From NCBI GenBank assembly GCA_039024435.1, contig JBCCQH010000069.1, positions 1 to 39,547 on the forward strand: a DNA stretch of 39,547 nucleotides, in the 5' to 3' direction. Under the pieces are notes generated by a model. That model saw nothing but the letters and a program-made list of their open reading frames with translations, searched no databases and was not told where the DNA came from. Both the position numbers and the translations under genes were made by a program. This DNA comes from JBCCQH01 sp039024435 (GTDB taxonomy: Bacteria; Bacteroidota; Bacteroidia; J057; JADKCL01). Positions 15,918 through 23,336 of this stretch are shown here, piece by piece (the stretch's first letter is position 1; every line of letters starts with the position of its first letter).

Positions 15918-17543
15918 TCAATGAAGCGTGAGGTGCGTGGGCAGACAAGGTGAAAGGTCAGAGTAGCTCACCGGCTGGAACCAATTCGGCAATTCGAAGT
16001 GGTCTTGCGGCGGGGTGGGCTCGGGAAATGCTGCCAGGGTGGGGACTCCGCGCCCCCCGAGCGTAGCCCAGAGCCATTGGGCGGTAAAGGGCAGAATCGG
16101 AGCGGCCAGCAGAGCGAGGCCCTTCAGCCACCAATAGTGCTGCGTTGGCGGAACCGCTTCGGCATCTTCCCACCATTCCCGCAGCGGTGCCAGCGAGCGG
16201 GTTAGCGCTAGTTTCCCCGGGTCCAGGTGCATTTGTTGCTGGACGATGAGGTTGCCGAGGGCCTGGGCCAAACGATCCGGTAGAGCCGCCGGGACGGAGC
16301 GGTCGAGCGCCGGCAAGTACGCCAACATGCGATGCTGTAGGCCGTCGACCAGATCCTCGCGAACGGTGGCGATCAGTGCATCGACCAGGAAATTGCTGCT
16401 GCGGTATTCTGGATTGACCTTGACCAGGAAATAGCGCACCGCATCGCTGTGGAGCGGGGTCAATTGCGAGACCTCCGACGCCCAAATGGCGTGGCGGCGG
16501 CTGGTCGAAAACTTTTCTCCTTGTAGATAGGCAAAGTAGTTCCCGATCAAGTGATTGTAGGGCCGGCAGTAGTCGGTTTCCCGGGCCACGCCACTGTGGC
16601 CCACGAAGTAAGGCACCGCATTGTCGATCCCAAAGCTCGCCGAAACGATGGCGTCCGATTCCCGGTGCATCGGATGGAGGCGCAAACCTCGCTGCGCTGC
16701 CCAGATTTTCCCGCAGAAAACCCCGAGCCCCAGCATGTGGGTATAGCTGAAAGCAACCTGCGGCGCCGCACTGCCTGGAACCGGCCAGGGAAAGCCCCAG
16801 CGGTCGGGATTCGTGAGGCGAATGTAGGGCCCCTGGTGCGCCAGATAAGTCGGGGCGATCTCCTCCATCCCCGGGGGAAACTGGATATTTTCCAGATAGC
16901 CCAGCAACCCGGGAACATCGCTGATCTTGAGCCAGAGGGTCTCCAACTCGATTTCCCGGAGCTGCCCCGGCTCATGATCGAAGTTATAGGTCGGGTTGCC
17001 GAGGTCCATCGCCCGGTAGTGGGTGCCGCAATTTTCGCAAACGTAGCTCCCACTACCACTCTGGCAGACCGGGCACCGGCCGGAGATCCAGCAACCCGTT
17101 CCGTAGTACTTTTCCTCGGGAGCAACGGCAAATTTTTCTTTTCTCCGGATCACTTTGCCGCTGCGCAGCACTGCTTCCTGGAAGGACCGCATTTCCGCTT
17201 CGAACGCTTCCTTGTGGTCCGAGCCGAGCGGATCGAGGTAGAGCATGTCGAGATCGAGTTGTTCCAGATCGGAACGGATGCCCTTGTGAAATTCGTGGGC
17301 GACCACTTCCGGATGTTCCCCGGTTTGGAAGGACCGCAAGGTGACGTAGGATTCCGGCGAGTCCGAGCACGAAACAACCCCGGCAGTGTGCCCCGCGCGG
17401 CGCAAGGACCGGGCGATCACATCCATTTTTAAGAAAGGCCCCGAGATGTGCCCCAAATGTAGCCGGCCATTCGGCGTGGGCATGCCCGGCAACAGCAGGT
17501 GGGTTTGGGGATGATCGGGTTGGCGAAAGAGATCCATGGTCAT
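15918..17543 (-). CDS. Methionyl-tRNA synthetase-like protein, candidate hydrazine synthetase component
   Basis: A 541-aa class I aminoacyl-tRNA-synthetase homologue of MetRS type. It keeps HLGH at 29-32, a zinc knuckle CPVC...CENC at 157-172, and KFSTSR at 344-349 in place of KMSKS, followed by a helical domain where MetRS has its anticodon-binding region. It is too divergent to be the housekeeping enzyme: the segment after HIGH reads SCSDSPESYV instead of the usual DEHG-type motif. MetRS-like domains in Spb40 and triacsin Tri28 activate an amino acid (glycine) and couple it to N6-hydroxylysine. Its stop is followed by the cupin, and its start overlaps the C45 gene by 4 nt (ATGA). A resistance copy of MetRS is the alternative, less likely with this neighbourhood. 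Confidence 0.85.
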   Translation of the reverse strand: MTMDLFRQPDHPQTHLLLPGMPTPNGRLHLGHISGPFLKMDVIARSLRRAGHTAGVVSCSDSPESYVTLRSFQTGEHPEVVAHEFHKGIRSDLEQLDLDMLYLDPLGSDHKEAFEAEMRSFQEAVLRSGKVIRRKEKFAVAPEEKYYGTGCWISGRCPVCQSGSGSYVCENCGTHYRAMDLGNPTYNFDHEPGQLREIELETLWLKISDVPGLLGYLENIQFPPGMEEIAPTYLAHQGPYIRLTNPDRWGFPWPVPGSAAPQVAFSYTHMLGLGVFCGKIWAAQRGLRLHPMHRESDAIVSASFGIDNAVPYFVGHSGVARETDYCRPYNHLIGNYFAYLQGEKFSTSRRHAIWASEVSQLTPLHSDAVRYFLVKVNPEYRSSNFLVDALIATVREDLVDGLQHRMLAYLPALDRSVPAALPDRLAQALGNLIVQQQMHLDPGKLALTRSLAPLREWWEDAEAVPPTQHYWWLKGLALLAAPILPFTAQWLWATLGGRGVPTLAAFPEPTPPQDHFELPNWFQPVSYSDLSPCLPTHLTLH

Positions 17544-18613
17544 TGGCGGTGGGGTTGAATTTCAATTTGGTAGAGCCGGGCGATGCCTTCACACGCGTGG
17601 CCGGGCCGGGCCCAGAATTGTCCCTTTTCCGGGGCCATCACGACCGTTGCCACCGTATCGCTGCGGCGTAGATTGCCCTCGGCGTGGGCGCACAGGCCGA
17701 CCGGCCAGAGCGAGTGGTCCCGAAACGCGTCCAGCAAAGATTGCGGAGTCCTGGGCAGATCGTCCGCGAGCAGAGCTTCCAGGCAACTTTGCCGTCCCCG
17801 CGAACTGTTCATGAACAGGAAGTGCATGCGTTCGTCCGCCCGGCGTTCCGGGATCAGGTAATGATTCGTGTGGGCCACTCGCTTCCGGGCCTCGATCGAG
17901 CAAGCCTCCGGCGTCATTTCCACGATCCGCGATTCGCCTCCGTAGGTCAGGGTCAAGCAGCGCGAACTCGCCAGCGGAAGAGCCCGCAGGCGCCCCAGCG
18001 CCGTTTCCAGATCGGAGCAGGCCAAGACTGCGCGCACCGCGAGGTAGGGAGAAATCCCCGTCTTCCAGCCTTCGGACTGTACAAAGTTGATGTTGACCGC
18101 CAGCCCACAATCGTTCATCCCCATGTAGCCAAGCAACCCGGCAAACCCGTACATGAGGATTTCGGAAACCGCCCCCTCCGTCGGACGAATCCGAAATACC
18201 CGCCCCAGTGCCACCATGTCCCCCGCCAGGTCGATCGTCTGTCCGGTAAGCATTCCCCAGTCCGGCATCGGATAGGTCAGCGTGGAGCATTCGCCATCCA
18301 GTGGCAGCCTATTTTCGAACTCAGTGATCTCACGCCGGTATTGCAGCACCGCCGCCTCATCCGGATCGATGTCCGCTCCTTCCGCCAGGCCCAGCAGTTC
18401 CTCGTGGAGTTCCGGCACGACCCGCTCTACGACCGCCCGGTGGGCCCGGGCCAGCCCGAGGATCTGCTCGTCCGCCAGCGCCCGGTGGCGCATCCGGTTG
18501 ATGCGGGCCCAATCGTCGCGCAAAAACGCGCGGATCACCTCCCCGAGGAGTTGCCCGTGTTGGCGTCCGCGTTCCCGGGGACCGCCGGTCAGGATGACTT
18601 CCGTACCCGTCAT
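17540..18613 (-). CDS. C45 family autoproteolytic acyltransferase/hydrolase (isopenicillin N acyltransferase-like)
   Basis: A 357-aa Ntn-hydrolase homologue of the acyl-CoA:6-aminopenicillanic-acid acyltransferase family, which cleaves itself before a cysteine that becomes the N-terminal nucleophile and then hydrolyses or exchanges acyl groups on amines. The candidate nucleophile is Cys109 in GECSTLTY. The N-terminal GGPRERGRQHG and the later MNDCGLAVNINF and VAHTNHY blocks match the family layout. The ATG at 18613 overlaps the monooxygenase stop (ATGA); the longer in-frame start is unconserved. In this cluster it could remove or swap an N-acyl group on the hydrazine, or release the peptide from the NRPS. 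The family is firm, the substrate unknown. Confidence 0.85.
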   Translation of the reverse strand: MTGTEVILTGGPRERGRQHGQLLGEVIRAFLRDDWARINRMRHRALADEQILGLARAHRAVVERVVPELHEELLGLAEGADIDPDEAAVLQYRREITEFENRLPLDGECSTLTYPMPDWGMLTGQTIDLAGDMVALGRVFRIRPTEGAVSEILMYGFAGLLGYMGMNDCGLAVNINFVQSEGWKTGISPYLAVRAVLACSDLETALGRLRALPLASSRCLTLTYGGESRIVEMTPEACSIEARKRVAHTNHYLIPERRADERMHFLFMNSSRGRQSCLEALLADDLPRTPQSLLDAFRDHSLWPVGLCAHAEGNLRRSDTVATVVMAPEKGQFWARPGHACEGIARLYQIEIQPHRQ

Positions 18614-19932
18614 ACAATCTGGATCGAGGGTAAAGAAGCGGCTTCCGCCCCGTTTTCCATGGCTTTGAAATCGAAGGGACAAGCCTCGTCAGCCAGGTCG
18701 TACACCTCGCGGCCCACCAAGCTGTTGATGATCGTGGCGCTGCGCCAGGCGAGGAGGCTGAGATTGGGATCGGCGACCCCCCGTACGTGGCGCGCGCCGT
18801 TCAGCAAAAAGATTGAATTCCGCTCGGAATTGGTCCACTTCAGTGAAAAATCCTTGCGAATGACAAACTTGTCCTCCGCCATGTGGATGAAAGGCAGGAG
18901 TGAATCCAAAAACCGCGGAATGGCAAAGCTGAATCCCGTGGCCAAAATCACAAAATCGGCCGTGATCGGCATTTGGTGATCGCCTTTCTTCAGATGCAAG
19001 CTGAAGAAATCCTCCTTGCGGCTCATGGTGGTGCACTCCACCCCGGGCAGCAGATGACAGAAATTCTTTCGGCCCCCGAGGTGCCGCAGTTCGTAGAGCC
19101 GCTGGTAGATATTGGTCAGCGTTCCCCCTTCAATTCCGTCACTGAACAAGGTCTGCTGTTGGATCAAGTTTTGCTTTTCGTGGTTCGGCAGACCGAAAAA
19201 GTAGTCGCTGTACGGCGGAGTGAAGTAGTCATTGGTAAAGGGGCTGTCGTCGATGGGGGAGAAATATTCCCGTTGGCTGACCCAGTGAATGCTTTTCGGC
19301 AACCGGTCATCGTCCAGCACCAAGTGGTACAAAATTTCCGCTCCGCTCTGGCCTCCGCCGATGATCGCGACGCGCTTGCCCGCAACGTTAGGCGCTGCAT
19401 CCAGGTAGTGTACCCCGTGAAACACCTGCTTGCCCCGGTGAGACTGCGCGAACGGGGGAACGGCCGGGGTCAGACCACAGCCCAGGCTAAAGTTCCTTGC
19501 CCGGATCACCTGATCACCCGCGGTGATGTGAAACAGCCCGTCTTTGTACGTGACGGCGGTGACCTTAGTGTTGAAGTGCAGATTGTCCAGTTGTTCGCAC
19601 ACCCAACTGAAATAGGCATTGAATTCGCGGCGCTTGATCTTAGCAAATTGCGCATTCAGGAAGTGGTACAGTCGCTTTTGCGAGCGGAGATAAGCCAGAA
19701 AGGAGTAAGGATTGGTCGGGTCGACCAGGGACACCAAGTCCTTGAGAAAGGAAACCTGCAACGTAGCCTCGGGGAACAACATGCCCGGGTGCCAGCGGAA
19801 TTCGGGTTTCTGGTCAAAAAAGATCGAACTGTATTCCCCTTCGAGGGGCTGCAGCAACGCGGCCACGCTGAGATTGGAAGGACCAATCCCAATGCCCGCG
19901 AGGTCGTAGATTTTATCCGATGGTTGTTTCAT
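18610..19932 (-). CDS. L-lysine N6- / L-ornithine N5-monooxygenase family protein
   Basis: A 440-aa flavin N-monooxygenase of the IucD/SidA/PvdA family, which hydroxylates the side-chain amine of lysine or ornithine using FAD, NADPH and O2. FAD motif GIGIGPSNLSVAAL lies near residue 14, the NADPH motif VAIIGGGQSGAE near 188, and the C-terminal ILATGFSFAIP matches the family's ATGY motif. Siderophore clusters use it for hydroxamates, but here no matching hydroxamate acylase is adjacent and MetRS-like, cupin and DAO genes follow. That makes N6-hydroxylysine for N-N bond formation (Spb38/Tri26 role) the best inference. The start is 42 nt after the GNAT stop; its stop overlaps the C45 start. Confidence 0.92.
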   Translation of the reverse strand: MKQPSDKIYDLAGIGIGPSNLSVAALLQPLEGEYSSIFFDQKPEFRWHPGMLFPEATLQVSFLKDLVSLVDPTNPYSFLAYLRSQKRLYHFLNAQFAKIKRREFNAYFSWVCEQLDNLHFNTKVTAVTYKDGLFHITAGDQVIRARNFSLGCGLTPAVPPFAQSHRGKQVFHGVHYLDAAPNVAGKRVAIIGGGQSGAEILYHLVLDDDRLPKSIHWVSQREYFSPIDDSPFTNDYFTPPYSDYFFGLPNHEKQNLIQQQTLFSDGIEGGTLTNIYQRLYELRHLGGRKNFCHLLPGVECTTMSRKEDFFSLHLKKGDHQMPITADFVILATGFSFAIPRFLDSLLPFIHMAEDKFVIRKDFSLKWTNSERNSIFLLNGARHVRGVADPNLSLLAWRSATIINSLVGREVYDLADEACPFDFKAMENGAEAASLPSIQIV

Positions 19933-19974
19933 TTGTACAAATAATTTGGGGTGAGAAAGACGTCGGGCCGGTGC

Positions 19975-20604
19975 TCATGCGGGGGGTTCATGCCGCAGGT
20001 CAAAAGAAATTCCCGAGAAGATGCGCTGGCGAATCTCCTCCCATTCCTTTTCCAGGATGCTGTAGTAAATCGTGTCTCGGCGGCGATTTCCGGGCATATT
20101 GGTGTGGCTGCGCAATACGCCCTCTTCGGTGCTGCCAATGCCCAACAGCCCCTTGCGGGCAGCCGCATTCAAAACATCGGTCTTGAACTCGACCCGCAGC
20201 AGTTGGGCGTACCGGAACGCAAATTCCAGCAGCAGAAACTTTGCCTGCCGATTGATTCCGGTCCGTTGGAACCGGGGGTGGATCCAGGACCAACCGATTT
20301 CCACCCGGCGGTCCGGCGCGGAGTAATTGCCGAAGCTGCTCGAACCGGCGATTTCTCCGCTTTCCTTTTTGATGATCGCAAAGGCGGCCCGTTGGCGGAC
20401 CGAGCGCTGGGTGATGGCGTCCATGACCCAGAATTGCAAGTCGGCTTCGGTGGTGATTTCACTGGTGAAATAGGTCCAAATCGACGGCTCAAATACCAGG
20501 TCCCGGTAGGCGGAGATGTCCCCGGGGTAAATGGGGCGCAGGCGGACCAGGTCGCTTTCCAGCACCAAGGTGGGCGAAAACAGATCGGTGGACGTATCGC
20601 TCAT
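19975..20604 (-). CDS. GNAT family N-acyltransferase (RimJ/RimL type)
   Basis: A 209-aa GCN5-related acyltransferase. It has the RL.P (LRPIYPGD) N-terminal strand, the beta-bulge region VEIGWSWIHPRFQRTGI, where QRTGI stands in for the acetyl-CoA pyrophosphate loop, and a C-terminal YSILEKEW strand usual in RimJ/RimL-like enzymes that acylate with acyl-CoA. It starts at an ATGA overlap with the ACP gene. In triacsin biosynthesis an acyltransferase succinylates hydrazinoacetic acid before carrier loading, so acylation of the hydrazine nitrogen is a reasonable inference. N-acetylation of a side chain or self-protection are alternatives. Confidence 0.85.
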   Translation of the reverse strand: MSDTSTDLFSPTLVLESDLVRLRPIYPGDISAYRDLVFEPSIWTYFTSEITTEADLQFWVMDAITQRSVRQRAAFAIIKKESGEIAGSSSFGNYSAPDRRVEIGWSWIHPRFQRTGINRQAKFLLLEFAFRYAQLLRVEFKTDVLNAAARKGLLGIGSTEEGVLRSHTNMPGNRRRDTIYYSILEKEWEEIRQRIFSGISFDLRHEPPA

Positions 20605-20870
20605 GAGGATTGGGTTTGAATTTTGGCTTCGAACAGGCGCACCACATCCCCCACCGTGTTCAGACCGATCAGGTCCCGGTCGCTGAAGGACAGAATGCTG
20701 ACTTTGAGGGCGCCGGTCAGGCGGGTCACCACCGATACCAGGCGGATGCTGTCCAGCCCGAGGTCTTCGCGCAGGTGATCTTCCGCCCCAAACGGCTTTT
20801 TGCTCACCTTTTCCAGATGTTGGTGGACCACTTGGGCCACGCTCGGTACGGATTGTGGATCATTGCTCAT
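20601..20870 (-). CDS. Stand-alone acyl carrier protein
   Basis: An 89-aa carrier protein with the phosphopantetheine attachment motif DLGLDSIRL; Ser41 should be modified by the PPTase encoded at 37017-37661. Four predicted helices and length fit an ACP rather than a peptidyl carrier. Its start overlaps the ligase gene by 11 nt and its stop overlaps the GNAT start, so ligase, ACP and GNAT are translated together. The likely cargo is the acid activated by the adjacent ligase, possibly the acylated hydrazino acid, which could then be passed to the first condensation domain or the KAS III-like protein. Confidence 0.92.
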   Translation of the reverse strand: MSNDPQSVPSVAQVVHQHLEKVSKKPFGAEDHLREDLGLDSIRLVSVVTRLTGALKVSILSFSDRDLIGLNTVGDVVRLFEAKIQTQSS

Positions 20871-22383
20871 AGAGTGCTTCTAAATTTTCTTGGTACAACT
20901 GGATAATCGGCTTGCGCCGCAGCTTGTTTGACGAGGTCAGGAGGCCGGCTTCCTCGGTAAATGCTTCCCGCACGAGGGCAAATCGCAGCACCCGGTCGTG
21001 GGGGCGAAGTTCCCGATTGGCGGCGCGGATGACTTCGCCGATGGCTTCCCGCGTAGCCGCCGGATCGGTGGGAACGATGAGGGCCACTAGATAGGGCTTG
21101 CGGTCCCCGTAGACCATGCATTGGCGGATCTCGGGGGCATTCAGCAAGGTTTTCTCGACCAGATTGGGGTGGACCTTGGCTGCATTTGAAAGGACGATCA
21201 GGTCCTTGATCCGCCCGGTGATGTAGAGATAACCGTCTGCATCCAGGTGCCCGATGTCGCCGGTCGCGACCCATTTTGGCTTGATGAAGGTCGCCGCGTC
21301 GTCCTCGGGCCGGGCCCGGAAGTAGGCGTTGGCGACTTCGTGCTCGCTCCGCACCAGGATTTGCCCGTGCGCATCAAAGGCGATTTCCTTGCCCGGAAGC
21401 GCTTTGCCCGCACTGCCCGGCCGGTCGTGTCCCGGGTAGTTTTTCGTGGCAATGCAGATTTCATTCATTCCGTACCCCTGGTAGATCGGCGCGCCATTGG
21501 CATTGAAAAACAAGAGGAGATCGCGGGAAATCGGCGCCGAACCGGTCCACAAGTAGCGGATGTTTCCCCCGAGAATGCGCTGGACTTCCTCCCGCACCGC
21601 TGCCGCATCTTGGGGATCCTCGACTGCGGTCAGGGCCATTTTCTGAATGGCTTCGTAGATGTAAGGCACCCCCATCAAAACCGTCGGCGCCTCCGTCTCC
21701 AATGCGTAAAACACCAACGACCGTGGTACCAACAGCAAGTCGTGCTCGTAAACCACCGCTGAGTACAGCCAAAGTCGCATCTGGTAGGTCGACATCGGCA
21801 AAAAGACTATGATCGTATCTCCGGGGCCGTGGTGAAACAGCCCTTGCACGTGGGTGAGGGCTGCATCGACGCTTTTCTTGAGTGCCCGCATCGCTTTGGG
21901 GCCAGAAGTTGAGCCCGAGGTAAATTTGAACGAAACCGGATCGTCCGGCGCGTAGACGTGTGCGGTCCAGTCCACTCCGACCGGATCTGCGTCCAGCATT
22001 TCCCCCAGTGGCCGGGTCAATTCGCCGTCGGCTTCGGGGACATCGGTCAGCCAAAAGCGGATGTCGTAGCGCTCCCGAAACTCGGCTACCGGATACGCCG
22101 CGGCCGGATCCAAAGGAACCGTCACCAGCCCACAGGCCAGCGTTGCCAGGTCAAAAACGACCCATTCGTAGCCGTTTTGCGCCTGGATCGCCACGTGGTC
22201 CCCCGCAACGAGGCCCTGCTGCCCCAAGTAATTGCATGCCCGGCGTACATCCACCCGCACCTCCGGCCAGGGAATCGAAATGCGCTGGCCCGCCCGGTAG
22301 GTCACCAGGTTGCCTTGGCTTTCCGCCAACTGCTGAAACATGCGGTTGACCTGGTCCCGGACCATGACCGATTCTTGATTCAT
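20860..22383 (-). CDS. AMP-dependent synthetase/ligase (acyl-ACP ligase type)
   Basis: A 507-aa ANL-superfamily enzyme that adenylates a carboxylic acid and passes it to a thiol. The P-loop core FKFTSGSTSGPKAM (about 153), the YQGYGMNE motif, the ATGDIGHLDADGYLYITGR block and the terminal lysine in TSSNKLRRKP are all present, so it should be active. It starts at a 4-nt overlap with the KAS III-like gene and overlaps the ACP gene, making the ACP its most likely acceptor. The architecture parallels the triacsin ligase-ACP pair that activates acylated hydrazinoacetic acid. A fatty-acid starter for the NRPS is the main alternative. Confidence 0.88.
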   Translation of the reverse strand: MNQESVMVRDQVNRMFQQLAESQGNLVTYRAGQRISIPWPEVRVDVRRACNYLGQQGLVAGDHVAIQAQNGYEWVVFDLATLACGLVTVPLDPAAAYPVAEFRERYDIRFWLTDVPEADGELTRPLGEMLDADPVGVDWTAHVYAPDDPVSFKFTSGSTSGPKAMRALKKSVDAALTHVQGLFHHGPGDTIIVFLPMSTYQMRLWLYSAVVYEHDLLLVPRSLVFYALETEAPTVLMGVPYIYEAIQKMALTAVEDPQDAAAVREEVQRILGGNIRYLWTGSAPISRDLLLFFNANGAPIYQGYGMNEICIATKNYPGHDRPGSAGKALPGKEIAFDAHGQILVRSEHEVANAYFRARPEDDAATFIKPKWVATGDIGHLDADGYLYITGRIKDLIVLSNAAKVHPNLVEKTLLNAPEIRQCMVYGDRKPYLVALIVPTDPAATREAIGEVIRAANRELRPHDRVLRFALVREAFTEEAGLLTSSNKLRRKPIIQLYQENLEALYEQ

Positions 22384-23333
22384 ATTGCGTGGATATTTAA
22401 AACCGTACCGATGTAAGAACCCGCCCAGCCGGTCCCGAACGCGAGGATGTTGTCCCCTTGGGCCGCGGTTTCGGATTGCACGTAGTCTTTCAGATTGACC
22501 GGAAAATCCAGACAGTCCAAGTGGCCGTAGCGGCTGAGATTCTCCAGAAAAATCCGGGATTCCTCGATGCCGAGCGATCCCACGCAGGGCGTCACCAGCA
22601 TGGGATTTGCGTTTTGGATGATGACCTGGTGGATGTCTTCCGGCGCCATACGGGCCGTTTCCAGCGCTCCCTGCATCGCCTGGGTGTAGTACTTGAGGTG
22701 GAGGAGCGATTCGTCCTTGTTCAGGTCCACATCGTGAAAGTAACCATTGTTGATGGCGCAGGTGCCGAGCAGTTCCAGCGGACCCGGTTCGCGGGACACC
22801 ACCATCGCCGCCGCCCCATCCCCGATGACTCCGTAGGTTCCGACCAGGCGGACTTTGGGATCGGTGACCCGGACTGAACCCAGTAGGAGTACCTGCCGGA
22901 TCCGTTCGTCACCCCGGAGCAATTGCGCCGCCGTTTGCAGCCCAAAGTCCAGATTGGCGCAGTGATTTCCGCTGATTGTCATCAGTTGAGCTCCCGGCAA
23001 GTCGAGTTCGTACTGGACATATTGGGCGAGGTTTAACTTTTGCCGCTTGTCGTCTTCCTGGGCCAACAAGATGACATCGATTTCGCTCGGATCGACCGTG
23101 CCCTCGTCGAGCATTGCTTCGAGCATTTCGGTGACGAAAACCTCTTCGGGCAGTCCATCTTCCACCCGGATGGCGTCGAGATCAAAGGTTTCCCGCAAAA
23201 ATTCTGTGTAGGCGACCGCTTCCGGATAGGCGCGCGGCAGATCGCTAGGATCAACTTGGGCGAGCAGTTCCGGAATCCCCAGTTGGGTTTCCGGAATGCG
23301 GTAGTGAATGGATTGTACGTGAATCGCTTCCAT
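22380..23333 (-). CDS. KAS III-like thiolase-fold protein with altered catalytic triad
   Basis: A 317-aa FabH-like protein. The nucleophile is present (Cys125 in ISGNHCANLDF) and the YGVIGDGAAAMVV and AFGTGWAGSYIG blocks confirm the thiolase fold. The His of the usual C-H-N triad (HQAN) is replaced by Gln240 (IIQNANP), and the Asn (RHGN in FabH) by His271 (RYGHLDCLD). Decarboxylative condensation is therefore doubtful; acyl transfer from ACP to an O, N or S acceptor, as in KAS III-like acyltransferases, is more likely. It begins 3 nt after the NRPS stop and overlaps the ligase gene, so it may move the ACP-bound acid or off-load the NRPS, which lacks a thioesterase domain. Confidence 0.82.
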   Translation of the reverse strand: MEAIHVQSIHYRIPETQLGIPELLAQVDPSDLPRAYPEAVAYTEFLRETFDLDAIRVEDGLPEEVFVTEMLEAMLDEGTVDPSEIDVILLAQEDDKRQKLNLAQYVQYELDLPGAQLMTISGNHCANLDFGLQTAAQLLRGDERIRQVLLLGSVRVTDPKVRLVGTYGVIGDGAAAMVVSREPGPLELLGTCAINNGYFHDVDLNKDESLLHLKYYTQAMQGALETARMAPEDIHQVIIQNANPMLVTPCVGSLGIEESRIFLENLSRYGHLDCLDFPVNLKDYVQSETAAQGDNILAFGTGWAGSYIGTVLNIHAI

Positions 23334-23336
23334 GGA

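Noticed and set aside
15918..17543. Housekeeping methionyl-tRNA synthetase
   Set aside because: Active-site segment after HIGH differs from canonical MetRS and the gene is embedded, with overlapping starts and stops, among biosynthetic genes.
18610..19932. Simple hydroxamate siderophore cluster
   Set aside because: The N-monooxygenase alone would fit, but no siderophore transporter, receptor or IucA/C-type synthetase is present, and MetRS-like, cupin and DAO genes point to N-N bond formation.
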